Positions 33,312 to 45,175 of a stretch of 64,000 nucleotides of DNA are shown piece by piece. Location of the stretch: NCBI RefSeq assembly GCF_003171515.1, contig NC_089393.1, positions 2,046,001-2,110,000 of the forward strand, in the 5' to 3' direction. The notes under the pieces are model-generated. The model was not told the DNA's origin. It saw nothing but the letters and a program-made list of their open reading frames with translations, and ran no database searches. Numbering within the stretch: position 1 is the stretch's first letter; every line of letters begins with the position of its first letter. Origin of the DNA: Pyrenophora tritici-repentis. Lineage: Eukaryota; Ascomycota; Dothideomycetes; Pleosporales; Pleosporaceae. A program made the position numbers and the translations under genes.

Positions 33312-34209
33312 GACTGAAGATTTGTATTGGGGTCTACTACAAACCGAGATCGTCTATCTATATATAGTGTGGTGTGGTAGCATGACACAGGATCGGGAGA
33401 TTAAGCAGAAGCGCAGCGTCTTATCAGAGGGCAAAGATATAAAGTAAAAGGTTCTCGGGTGGAAAGAGTATTCATTCCTTCACAAACGCACAGTACTACT
33501 ACTGGTTGCGAGTCAAAATCTGTCTCCTTGTACCGCGCAATACGATATCCTGCTACGATATTAATTCTCATTCTCTTTGCATTATACATTAGACAAATAC
33601 ATAAGACCTCTAGCGCGTCCGATGCTGATCAAACTGGGGTTACCATATATGCTAGTAGCGAGCTGTAGTATTACTGGCCTCGGAAATATGTCCTTGCAAA
33701 GAGACAAAGCGTAGGGGAACTGGAGGAGTAAAGTCTCTATCTAAGATTCTGCACGCTTCTTAGCCGTTGTTGAGTATGTTGTAGTAGGTAGCATGGCTGG
33801 TATATTACGACGCAGTGTTTCCCAACCACGCGTGGAGAGATGGTACACAGCTCGAAATCATTGTTTGTACCTAGGTGCATGAAGTTTATAAAATATCCTC
33901 TTCCAACACTACTCCCATGCCTGAATAGCATCAGCTCGACTCTTTTCAATGCGCCATTCCTTGTAGTTCTTCTTTTAATTCATAACTAGCACGACTTGAT
34001 CGCGTCCGGGCCTAAGAGACATCTGGCCAAGGAAGCTTTCGTAATACCGTGTAGATCGTACATTGGCTGCTAAGCGTGATGGTCGTGCGAAGGAGCCTTG
34101 TCCCCTCGTACAGTTGTTCCTAGCCGAACACCTTTACACTGCTATGCAAAGGGTAGTAGCTTTGGCTCAAAATTCAATGTTTGATAGGGATACCAATCAA
34201 TGCTAGAAC
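33312..34209. other. Gene-poor spacer between secreted-protein gene and hAT element
   Basis: About 0.9 kb, AT-rich. Short frames have no motif or signal peptide. No repeats with recognisable ends were seen until the hAT terminus at 34210. Confidence 0.45.
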
Positions 34210-34471
34210 CAGTGATCGGAATGGTCTGGTCTGACTTGGTCTTGGTCTGGTCTAGACCGCCAAGACTTGGTCTGGTCTGGCGATTTTTTGAGACCGTGGT
34301 CGGACCGGTCTAGATGATCGGACCGGTCCGGCTATAAATAGGTCCACGTGACTAGATCTTAGACTAATCTAGCCAGAAAATTTAGCACAATATGAGTCAT
34401 TAAGATCAAGGTAAGTCTTCTACTTACATAGAACAATCAAGTCCTTAACAACCTACTTATATACTATTGTT

Positions 34472-37456
34472 ATGGAGCCTTCAACACCAACCTCACCGTC
34501 CCCATCGAATATTATAAGACTAGATTTAACGTCTCTTACTCCATCTCCTAAGAGGTATACCGACAGGCCCACCAAAAACAGAAGCTCCTACTCAAGGATC
34601 TTCAAGCTCAACACACATACAACAATCAAAGTCCCGAAGGGAACACCAAGAGAAATCTCGAGCGCGTTCTACTCACTCAAGCTAGGACATGGATACTTCA
34701 ACTCCTACCTTAAGAGATTCAACAAGAGAGACTGCAATCTATGTATATGCTACAAACCACAAACACCACAGCATCTACTTCTAGATTGCAAACAGTACAA
34801 AACACATCGAAATACACTCAAAGAAGCAATACCACACAGACCCATCACCCTCCCACTCCTCCTCCAAACAAAGACAGGCATCAAAGCTACTCTAGCCTTT
34901 ATTGCAAGTACTAGGATTGGCACGAGAAAATGGCACCTTGGGCAAACCACCGAACAGACAGACACTGTATAAAACTACAAAAACAATATTTCCTTATCTA
35001 AAAGAGCCCGCTGCTACATCTCTTTCTATTCACCACACTGCTCTTTAGCACCCGCGCCAATGGAAGACTAGCTCTGAAATTGGAGTACGCAAAACACCAC
35101 CCAAATTGTACAAGACCCATAGAAACTCCACAACGACCATCATACATAGAACGGCTTAGCCAAAGTCCTACATAGTCACCGACTGATACAGGACTCTAAT
35201 GGAAATATAATAATATAATAATAATACTCCATCTCCTATCCCCACGTCATCACCCACCCCTATACTATCACCCACTCCTATTCAATATCACGAATCTCCA
35301 GATGAGTTCGTGCAGGGCGGTATCACGTACGTGAAACGTGCAATAATTGCAAGGAAGGATTTCCGTCAAGGTACATCACACATCTGGAAGTACGGACTCC
35401 AATACATTCGAGATAGCGATAAGAAAGAGGTGTATTACTGCCATGAGTGCAGGGTTGGGAAGAGCAAGCAAGAGTTGTTTGTCATCAATGGCACTTCTAG
35501 GATCCGGAATCACCTGGAACAGAAGCACCAGATTGATCCCAGAGTGGCATCAAGCGAAAGGGTTCTGTACGGAAGTCTATAATCGACCAGCAAAAGGATG
35601 GGGCTGCTTCCAGCATCTTTTTCTGGAAGGAGTCAGTAGAGAAGTTTAAAGAGCTTCTAATTCGTTGGATTGTGTACTGCCATATCGCCTTCTTTCAATT
35701 AGAGAACCAGTACTTTCGTGAACTACTCCTCTTTTTAAATCCGGCACTACTCAACCACCTCCCGAAGGCTGCGAAGACTATCCGAAGCTGGGTAATGAAT
35801 GCATTCATATCGAAGAAGCAACAGCTTAGGGAGGACCTACACCATTCACGGAGTAGGATCTCTATCTCCTTTGATCTCTGGACTTCACCAAACCCTTACG
35901 CTATCCTAGGCGTCGTCGCTATGTGGATTGATACTACCGGCATGCGACGTGTTACCGCTTTAGGTATGCGACGTATATACGGCGAACATACTGGAGAGAA
36001 TCTTGGATCGGTGGTCCTTGAATTGCTGGAAGAATACGACATTAGCGGAGATCAGATTGGATACTTTATGCTGGATAATGCCTCGGCAAATGATACCGCT
36101 GTTGAGTTTATACTCAAGGATCTCTGCCCATGGATGAAGTCAAAACAACGTCGTCATCGCCGGCTGCGTTGCTTGGGCCATGTCATCAACCTCTGTTGCC
36201 AGGCGTTCCTTATGGGGCGAAACTGTGAGAAGTATCTTGCGAAGCTGGAGAAGCATCATCAACGTGGCGACTATACGAAGGTGGAAGAGCTCTGGAAGAA
36301 GTTCGGATGTTTGGGTCGTCTTCACAACCTGGTGCGATACATCAGGCTTACTCCACAACGGCGTGAGGAGTTTGCTACAATTATTATCGGCGGAGATCTT
36401 TCGCAATTCGACGGGCTTGAGCTTATCCAGAACAACTCGACCCGCTGGAACTCATGGTTTTATTCGATTACACGTGCATTAAATGTTCGAGAACGTTTAG
36501 AGCTCTTCTCGGCTCGTCATGTACCTGGAAAGGGCTCCGTAGGGATCGCGAACTTTAAGCTTGATGGACAGCACTGGTTTGAGCTTGAAAAGATTGAACT
36601 CGCTCTCAAAGACTTCTATGCTGCAACTTTGCTTTCTGAAGGTAAGAAGACGTCACTTGCGGACTGGTTTTCAACTTTGGACTGCCTTCTCCGGGAGATA
36701 AGCGAGACGAAGGATCACTACCACGACATCCACACTGAGGACGATAACAACTTTACATGGAAGTACCTTCAAGGCTGCGCTGATGCTGCTTGGTTAAAGT
36801 GCGTTGAGTACTATAACAATCAGCAGCTGAATTGGCAAAATCGATTCCCTGAAGATACTGACCTTCCACCGGCATATTATGCGGCTCAAATCCTTGATCC
36901 ATATCGCAAGTGGGGATGGTTCAGGCAAGAGTGGGTTCTTCATGGCGACGAAGAGAAGAAGAGGTGGTTTGAAAACGCACAATTAGCGGTGAAGCATCTC
37001 TGGGAGACAGAGTATAAGGGAAGGTACCCTGTCGAGATGCTGCCACCACCAGCCAGGAAGGAGAGAGATCCTGACCCAGCATTTGATCGCCAGCGGGAAC
37101 ATAAGCGCATTCGAATAGACGCTCCAGTTTCTACAACTGATTTGTATGAACAATACATCTCTACTGACCGGCTTCATAACGAAGAGGCAGGTTGCAATGA
37201 GGCTATTGCGTACTGGCTATCTCGCTACGACTCCCAACGAGATCTCGCTCGCTTCGCTCTAGACATGTTTGCGATCTCGCCTATGTCGGATGAATGCGAA
37301 CGTCTTTTTAGTAGCGCGAAGCTTACTATCGTCGATCGCCGTGGTAGGCTGAAGGCAGATATTATAGAAGCGTGCGAGTGTCTCCGGGCCTGGTATGGAA
37401 AGCCCCAAGCTGAGGGGAACAGCGATATCGAGGATAGTGAGAACGAAGACGACTAG
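34472..37456 (+). pseudogene. hAT transposase, broken by LINE insertion and a frameshift
   Basis: Coding starts at the ATG at 34472 with a Ser/Pro/Thr-rich N-terminus, is interrupted by the LINE (34551-35224), and resumes in the same frame at 35225 in the duplicated target site. A BED-type zinc finger follows (YYCHEC ... RNHLEQKH, about 35430-35535). Just after this, near 35541-35546, one base appears to be missing: the upstream frame stops at 35582, while the downstream frame (SGIKRKGS, then SIIDQQKDGAASSIFF) continues to 37456. The 3' part keeps the hAT catalytic region and the C-terminal dimerisation block (ISPMSDECERLFSSAKLTIVDRR). The long open 3' frame indicates recent decay and little RIP damage. 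It is not expected to give active transposase. Confidence 0.88.
34551..35224 (+). mobile_element. 5'-truncated non-LTR retrotransposon (LINE, Tad-like) inside the hAT
   Basis: A 674-bp insertion is flanked by a perfect 14-bp direct repeat, tactccatctccta, at 34537-34550 and 35225-35238. It ends in a TAA/AATA-rich tail (about 35203-35224), as LINE insertions do. Its open part (to 34972) encodes the last 140 or so residues of a LINE ORF2-type protein, including the cysteine-histidine knuckle CNLCICYK...HLLLDC typical of the C-terminus of fungal Tad-clade elements. The 5' truncation is the normal outcome of incomplete target-primed reverse transcription. By chance the remnant is in frame with the transposase start, creating a 166-codon chimeric frame. 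Confidence 0.88.
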
Positions 37457-37689
37457 ATTGACAGTCAGTAGTAAAACACATTTCCTCGGCTTCCTTCTTT
37501 GCTTCAGCCTCATTCTTGGCGGTCTTGTTGGTCGGACCGGTCTGGTCGGACCGGTCCTTATGTAAGCACCTGGTCTGGTCTGGTCTGTACCCTCAGACCA
37601 GACCAGACCAGACCATTCCGATCACTGCATAACACTCACACTGTTTGCGAACCGCGAGCCATGGTCTGCGAATAGTACCTCTAATCGTT

Positions 37690-37872
37690 GTCGATCAGCC
37701 ACTAGTGGGGCTTCGGCCGGTGACAGTGCGGGTGTAATACGGTATGAACCTACGTGAGTATCTCCCCATCTGGAAACCTATTCATAGTCGATTAGCTACT
37801 AGTGGGGCTTCGCTCAAGTACATCGCGGAGTAATACTGTATAAGCCCAAGTGTCTCCCTCTCTCGAAATCCC
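37690..37872. repeat. Imperfect tandem duplication (two units of about 90 bp)
   Basis: Unit 1 (37690-37779) and unit 2 (37788-37872) both start gtcgat-agc-actagtggggcttcg and share further blocks ending in taata, then tctcc and aa-cc. They have diverged at roughly a third of positions. The repeat lies between the right end of the hAT and the cysteine-rich pseudogene, so it may belong to that gene's promoter or be a relic of a repeat element. Confidence 0.6.
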
Positions 37873-37971
37873 TTTCCAGAGTCCTTTTCTACGGATAAAT
37901 ACTGATTTCTTACTCTCATAATACCTCTCACACTATACGCTACATTATCTCGTTCAGAACCCAAACAAGGA

Positions 37972-38391
37972 ATGAAAATCTGAAAATCAACTCAAAATTA
38001 ACATCTATCTCATCAGTCTAATTGCTCTTGCCTCGCAAGCTTTTGGAAAGGATCTTGAATGCCGACGCAGAGATCGTTGCGAGACTTTGGTGGACGTAAG
38101 TCTCCCGCACCTAAGCACCCCCGCTACCGTATTGAACAAAACTCACTTAATTAGCGAAAGTATTGTGTAGAAGGGGAGCGCAATAGCTGTGACTGGTTAG
38201 CCGCACAAATCGGGGGGTATTATAACTCAATTTGCAATGTCTACGATCTTTCTGATGGATACGACTATTGCCGGGACGATAAATGTGTACGTACTCACAC
38301 AAAGTACTTTTGGGTATTATCTAATCTTGTGTAGGATGGCTGCGTAGATGGCTTATGCGACCACTGTTGGATATATTGCTGCAAACAATAA
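37972..38391 (+). pseudogene. Small secreted cysteine-rich protein gene with a 1-nt lesion after the ATG
   Basis: Three exons are readable: up to 38095, 38155-38286 and 38335-38391, with 59- and 48-nt introns and good gtaagt/gtacgt donors. They encode a hydrophobic leader (INIYLISLIALASQAFG) and a mature region of about 80 residues with twelve cysteines, ending in WIYCCKQ and a TAA. The only suitably placed ATG, at 37972, is one nucleotide out of phase: its own frame stops after three codons. One A fewer in the AAAA run after the ATG would put it in phase with the leader. So this is either a recent pseudogene, a sequencing error, or a gene with an undetected first exon. I do not recognise the family; it does not resemble the 99-residue protein at 32964 beyond general type. 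Confidence 0.65.
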
Positions 38392-38884
38392 CCTGTTACG
38401 GGGAGATTGATTTCCTTGGGCAGAAAATCACCTGGACGCAGGAGCGGGTGCGTGTGGAGCTCAGATGATAATTGCCAGTATAGACACAATATCAGAAGTA
38501 TTCTCTGATGTCCCTTGCAGTAGAGTAGAAGTTGTTTGCAGCTCTCGATGGCTCTAGCTAGACAAAGTGCTCAGCATAAGGATATCTCAATTAAGCCGCG
38601 GATTTACAGGATTATGTGTTGTTAGCGGCTCAAGGAAATTACAGGGTGTCGAGTATCTAGTGATGTCTGTGGCGCAGTAGCATGTCTAGGAAGTCTGCAA
38701 GAAGGCTAGGTGATGGGTTACGGACCGGTGCTCGGACCGGTGCTACGTCACGATGCGATACCCTGGCATTTCCAATGGACCCACGGTTGCTTCTGGTACG
38801 GCCAACTAGCGTGATTCACCCTCCGCAATCCCGCATTGAAATATCCATATCCCTACACATGGTCGCATATCCCTATCCACACAG
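38392..38884. other. Intergenic region, right edge of the island
   Basis: A 493-bp spacer. A perfect 12-bp tandem repeat, cggaccggtgct twice, lies at 38721-38744, about 140 bp upstream of the next start codon. No gene is supported. Confidence 0.45.
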
Positions 38885-39805
38885 ATGACCAGCGGTTTGA
38901 TGCGGCGCTTCTCGACTTTTGCCCGCCCGCGACTTTCCACTTTGCACGTTGAAAGATCGCTCACAGCGCCCCGGATCCTAGGGCTCAAGCAGTACAAGCG
39001 CACCATTACCGACGTCGGCGTTAGGCAAGCATCAGTCTCACGGCACTGGTTTACGAGCTCGTCGCCATGCTCATATCCGGAGCTCGATGAGTGCGAGAAG
39101 GCGCGCTCGAACGAGCGCAACTTGAAGCTGGGAAACAGTAAGCCAAGATAAGATGAAAGAAAATAGGATTGTGTCGCTAACGCAATGGCAGCTATAAGAG
39201 TGCTACATGATCGCCTCCCAACGCTGCTAATATCGCCGCTACCTCAAGACATTCTCTCGCCACACATAAGCCTCCACCTCTTCCCCTCGACGCACCCGCA
39301 CTTGCCCACGGTAAGCGGGAAACTTTCATATGCAGCTGCGCTATGGACGGCACCAGTAGCATGGGGCCAGATGCCTGTACTTGGCAATGTGAAGCTCAAG
39401 ATATTATCTGAGCGCATGATCAAGAACGGGACATCACCGTCTGCAAGCAATATACGCAACGAAAAGTTGATTGTCAAATGGCAAACATGCAAGTCTGAAA
39501 AGGAAAGCGGACAGGTCAGCGACGTGGTGTCAAAGATTACAAGTATTGTCGGGGGCTCGAAACGACCACAGCAGGAGTTTACCGGGCTGTTCAAGTTCGA
39601 GTTTGACGAGGAAGGACGGATTCTAAACCACATTATCGAGCATACAGAGGAGGGCCAGCATTGGGATAGAACGGCAAAGGTCATTAGCGTCACGGACTGG
39701 CTGCTAGGACGGGCGTGGGGGAGGCGCGAAGAGGCCAGCCCTACTCTGGCGTTTGCCAAGTGCTGGCGGGAGAAGAACGATAGAGGGCGCACCGAGCGGC
39801 GATGA
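38885..39805 (+). CDS. Conserved hypothetical protein, probable mitochondrial (DUF2358-like)
   Basis: Two exons (38885-39137, 39192-39805) encode 288 residues. The first 25 residues (MTSGLMRRFSTFARPRLST) are basic and Ser/Thr-rich without acids, a typical mitochondrial presequence; the start could also be the second Met at residue 6. After the 54-nt intron, TIRVLHDRLPTLL begins a region that resembles small NTF2-like/DUF2358 proteins: a single-domain fold with LKILSERMIKNGT, LIVKWQTCK and FTGLFKFEFDEEGRILNHIIEH. No catalytic residues can be named. The family assignment is from memory of pattern and moderate at best. The presence of an intron at a family-consistent spot supports a real gene. 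Confidence 0.65.
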
Positions 39806-40673
<868 letters not shown>

Positions 40674-43600
40674 ATGGCGGACCCCTCGCAAAGCGGGGAA
40701 TTGAGTATGTCACTACCTACCTGCTTGCTTCTTCAGCCAGGTGTTTGTGGGTAATCTCGAGCTAATGCGGCGCAGACCAGCCCATCCTCAACCTGACGCC
40801 AGAGGAGAAGCGTGTGTTCCAGTATCTGTTCCAGCAGGCCGACACAGAGAAGCTGGGCGTCATAACCGGCGAGATTGCCGTCAAGTTCTTTGAGCGCACC
40901 AAGCTCGCACCAGCCGTACTAGGTGAAATATGGCAGATTGCAGACACGGAGAACCGCGGTCTGTTGACCATGGCGGGCTTCTGCCAGGTCCTGCGCCTCA
41001 TCGGACACTACCAGGCAGGCCGAGATCCTGCGCCCGAGCTGGCGTTTAGACGTAAGCCCTTTGCGATTGTCACCATACGTGTGGCTATGCTGACTCTTGT
41101 GTAGCCGCGCCGCTGCCTAAATTCGAGGGCTTGAGTATCCCGTCCGCCCCTCCCGCCGCCCCCAGCTTCTCCCCACAACCCACAGGTTCCATACAACCTC
41201 AAATGAGCGGAAACGGCCCAATCCGCGTGCCGCCATTAGTACCTGCCAAAGCTGCCGAGTATGCAGGCTTGTTCGAAAAGTCTGGCGCCGTCAATGGCGT
41301 GCTTTCTGGTACGATTTGCTCTGTACGCCCTCGGTTTCCGACTATACTAATCTTCACCAGGCGAGAACGCAAAAGAGATTTTCGAAAAGGCGCGGTTACC
41401 CAACGAAGTCCTCGGTCGCATATGGAACCTCTCCGACACCGAGCAGCGCGGGGCCCTCAACGTGACCGAGTTCATCATCGCCATGCACATGCTAGCCTCG
41501 TACCGAACAGGCAACATGAAGGCCCTCCCTACTGCCCTACCTCCAGGCCTGTACGAAGCCGCCTCTCGTCGAGGGCAACTCCAACCCCCACCAGGAGGAC
41601 GTCCAGATCAATCCATGGCCATTCCACGTCAGTTCAGCGGCCAGCAGAATGTGCCACGACAATCGAGTCCGCTCGGACGCCAGCCATTTGGAGTGCCACC
41701 CCCACCTCCCCAACCCGCCGGTAGCGACTGGTTGATCAGCCCGCAAGAGAAGGCCTCGTACGACAATCTGTTCAAGGGAGTGGATACCATGGGCCGAGGT
41801 TTCATCACTGGAGACCAGGCAGTGCGCTTCTTCAGTGACTCTGGTCTACCAGAAGATGTACTTGCAGGAATATGGGACCTTGCAGACATCAACTCGGAGG
41901 GACAGTTGTCCAAGGACGAGTTCGCAGTCGCCATGTATCTCATTCGCCAGCAACGGAAAGGAGACCAACTTCCCACAACGCTACCGCCTAGTTTGATCCC
42001 TCCGAGCCTACGGACCCCCGCCAATCAGGCAATGCCAGTCACAGCCCCTCAACCTCCGCCCCCAGTGCCTCGTGCTCCCAAGTCTGCTGCCGATGATCTC
42101 TTTGGTTTAGATGCTTTCTCTGCGCCAGTACCAGCTCCCCAGCAGCCGCAATCGACAGGTGGTTCTGCCACTTTCAGCAAGCCCTTCGAGAGCGATCCTT
42201 TCGGGAGCAAGCCAACTTCGTCCACTTCTCCATTCCAGCCGCAACCGCGCAACCCCGCTTCCACCTTTAAGCCGTTTATGCCTAGCTCTTCTTTTGGTCA
42301 AACCCTTACGGCACACTCTACAGGCCAGTCCGGTACCTCTGGCGCACACGCAATTTCGACACCATCTGCAATGGACGACTTATTGGGCGGAGAGACTGAT
42401 GCTGAGCTCAACAAGAAACTGACGCAAGATTCTACTGATCTAGCCAATATGTCCAACCAGATGACAACCCTACGGAATCAAATGCAGGAAGTCCAAAACA
42501 AGAAGACAGCCACTGAGAGTGATCTCAACAGCGTCACTACCCAGAAGCGCGACCTTGAGCTTCGTCTCTCGCAATTCAAAACTCAGTTCGACCAGGAGGT
42601 CAAGGCGGTTAAAGCTTTGGAGGATCGTCTCGCCGCCTCTCGCACGGAGACTCGAAAGCTGCAGGTGGACCTTGTGAATATCGAGGGCATGTACCAGGAT
42701 CTCCAGAACCAGCACCGCCAGGTGGGAGGCCAACTTGAAGCGGACCAGCGCGAGAACAACAACTTGAAAGAACGCATTCGTCAACTAAACGCTGAAATTG
42801 GCCAGCTACGCCCGCAACTAGACAAGATGAGGAATGATGCCCGCCAGCAGAAGGGTATGGTTGCGATCAACAAGAAGCAGCTTGCTACTAACGAGGGCGA
42901 GCGCGATAAGATCAAGAATGAGATGAACGACTTGTCCAAGTCTCATGAGGAAGGCGTACGAAGCCCTCAAATCCAAACACCTGCTGTAGTCAGTCCCGCA
43001 GCTTCCACGACAAGCCAGAGCACCAACCCATTTTTCCGTAAGACGCCTCAACCTGCTACCGAGAACACCATGTCACCGTCTGGCTTTGCGCGCGAGGGAC
43101 CTCACAAGGACTTTGATAGCGTCTTCGGCTCGTTTGGTACCCCTCAGAGCACTGCACCCTCTGTATCCTTCCGTGAGAACCAGGGCCCTAGCTTCTCGGT
43201 ACCATCAGGCCAGTCGGTACGCTCGTCTGAAGGCCCTGATGTTCCCACGCCTTCCACTTCGCCTCCTCTATCATCTTACCAAGAGTCTCCCCGTGTTGCG
43301 GAGCCACCAGCTCCTCCAGACTCACGTCAATTCGGCTCTGCCTTTCTGCCCTTGAGAGAAGGTGGCCAGCGATCGGATTCATTCAGCTCCTCTGTACGAG
43401 CCACTGCCCCTGCTAGCAGATACGGTGGCCCCGGCGCTCCTGGCAATGAGACGCCTACCATTTCGCAGGCTTCGCCTGTGGGCACCCCCGTGCCTGAGAA
43501 GTCCACTGTCGAGCGACAAGAGACTGGCAGGACAGAGACTGATAACTTCAACCCTGCATTGTTTAACCGGAACTTCTCGGCGTCTCCTGTGGCCAGTGTG

Positions 43601-45175
43601 ACTAGCGATACTCAGCGCTCAACTACCAAGCCTGAGGACCGTATGGATACATTCTCAAACTTTGGCGCACCGTCAGCTAGTGTGGACGTGCCTGGCGCTT
43701 TCCCGCGAGACGCCATCACGCCGCTACAACAGAACCAAACCGGTGAGAGCGGCATGAGTGGCCCCAACAGGAACAACAGCCGTGCAGACCCCTTCGGCAG
43801 CACTTCTGGTGAACAGCCACGTGGAGGAAAGGACGACTTTGACGCTGCTTTCGCTGGCTTCGGCCCTAGCCGCCAAACCACTGGTCCCGCATCTAACACA
43901 ACCGCACCTGCCGACAACTCCAACAGATTCAACAAGGAGTTCCCCCCAATTGAAGACCTGGCTCATGATGATGACAGCGACAGCAACGATGGACGAGGAT
44001 TTGACGACAACTTCACATCTGCATCACCTAATCAGAAGCGCATCAGCGCTGGGCAAGAGCAGCGCTCTCAGCAACAGCAGCGGCCAGGTACCGCCTCCAG
44101 CGACGAGCTTTACAGGGCTCCACCACCAACCACTCGCTTGGACTCCAACATGAGTGGCTTGCCTTCTCCCGGCGCGCAAAAGTCTCCGCCAACCTACGAG
44201 TCTAGTGTAAACCAGACAAGGACCGGGTCGAACCAATTCCCTCCAGAATTTGGTGGCCTTCTCCCCGCTCGCGAGAACCCAACCTCTCCAGGTTCCCCTG
44301 ACACCGCGCAAGGTCCCGAGAAGTCTTTCAACCCCCCTGGTGGCCATGGAGCAGCTCTCTTTGGCGGTTCGTCCAAGTCTGCTACAACATCACCACCTCC
44401 GCTCGACACACCATCATCGACTGTCCCCTCCGACCAGTACCACTCTGCCTTGACATACGGTAGTGCCGAAACAAACAAGGGCCCATCCCCATCCTCCAAT
44501 GTACCTCAGCTTGGCAAGTCTGCCTTTAATGACGACTTCGATGCTGGATTTGATGATTTGGCCGATGCCAAAGAAGATGACCGCGTTGATGATGACTTTA
44601 TGTTCTCTTCCCAGAACCGGGAAGGTCTTGATGAGTTCAACCCTGTGTTTGACTCACCCGCAGCCTCCAAGTCGAACACCATGGCTTCGCAGCAGACCCC
44701 TACCGGTAAGCCTCGCGGTGATGACAGCTTCAGCGACTTTGAACATCTCTCGCAAACCTTTGGAAGCCAGCCCCAGCAGCCACAACCAGCTGCCTCATCT
44801 CAAGACTGGGACGCCATCTTCTCCAACCTAGAAGCGTCGCAGACGGACAAGGGTTCGCACTCGCAACAAGCGTCAACAGACTTTGGAAAGTCCGTCTTTG
44901 ACACCCTTGATAACGAAGATGCTGCCAAATCTCAAACCTTATCGCCTCAGATGCCTTCGCTTGGTCGTGCCATCAGCTCTGGAACCGAACATGACGACCC
45001 CATCCTCAAGAAGTTGACTGGTATGGGCTATGGACGTAACGAGGCTCTCTCTGCGCTCGAGAAGTACGACTATGATATCAACAAGGTAAGCGAAATGACA
45101 TTGCTTTTGAAACAATAGACTCTATACTAACGCACATTACAGGCTGCCGACCACTTGGCCTCTGGTGGACAGTAA
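40674..45175 (+). CDS. EDE1: Ede1-type endocytic scaffold with three EH domains and UBA
   Basis: Five exons (40674-40704, 40776-41051, 41105-41308, 41361-45085, 45143-45175) encode 1422 residues. Three EH domains lie at about residues 12-100, 148-240 and 290-385, each with the helix-loop pattern (for example GEIWQIADTENRGLLTMAGF, GIWDLADINSEGQLSKDEF). A Pro/Gln-rich linker precedes a coiled coil at about 518-697. A long disordered Ser/Pro/Gln region follows with an NPF motif (TNPFF) and repeated acidic DDFD-type patches. A C-terminal UBA domain lies at about 1382-1420 (LTGMGYGRNEALSALEKYDYDINKAADHLA). The last intron falls inside the UBA; without it the protein would end in a short spurious tail. 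Ede1/Eps15 initiates clathrin-mediated endocytosis and binds NPF proteins and ubiquitin. Confidence 0.93.

Larger units (their letters stand above)
34210..37627 (+). mobile_element. hAT transposon, interrupted by a nested LINE
   Basis: The ends are inverted repeats beginning cagtgatcggaatggtctgg, at 34210 and, inverted, ending at 37627. The subterminal regions are packed with copies of ggtctggtct and ggaccggtc, as hAT ends often are. A TATA-like box (tataaata) sits near 34333. The element encodes a hAT transposase on the plus strand. The flanking 8-mers (gctagaac left, cataacac right) match at only four positions, so no clear target duplication survives. Removing the 674-bp LINE and one of its target duplications leaves about 2.7 kb, a normal size for a fungal hAT. 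Confidence 0.9.

Noticed and set aside
34472..34972. A 166-codon open frame that looks like a complete small gene
   Set aside because: It is a chance fusion of the hAT transposase N-terminus (first 26 codons) with the C-terminal end of a LINE protein; the junction coincides with the LINE target duplication.
34210..37627. RIP (repeat-induced point mutation) as the cause of hAT inactivation
   Set aside because: The 594-codon 3' frame and the LINE frame carry no C-to-T type stop codons; the lesions are one insertion and one single-base gap.
32964..38391. The two cysteine-rich secreted genes as paralogues of each other
   Set aside because: Apart from size, signal peptide and cysteine number, spacing and residues do not align; intron number differs (one versus two).
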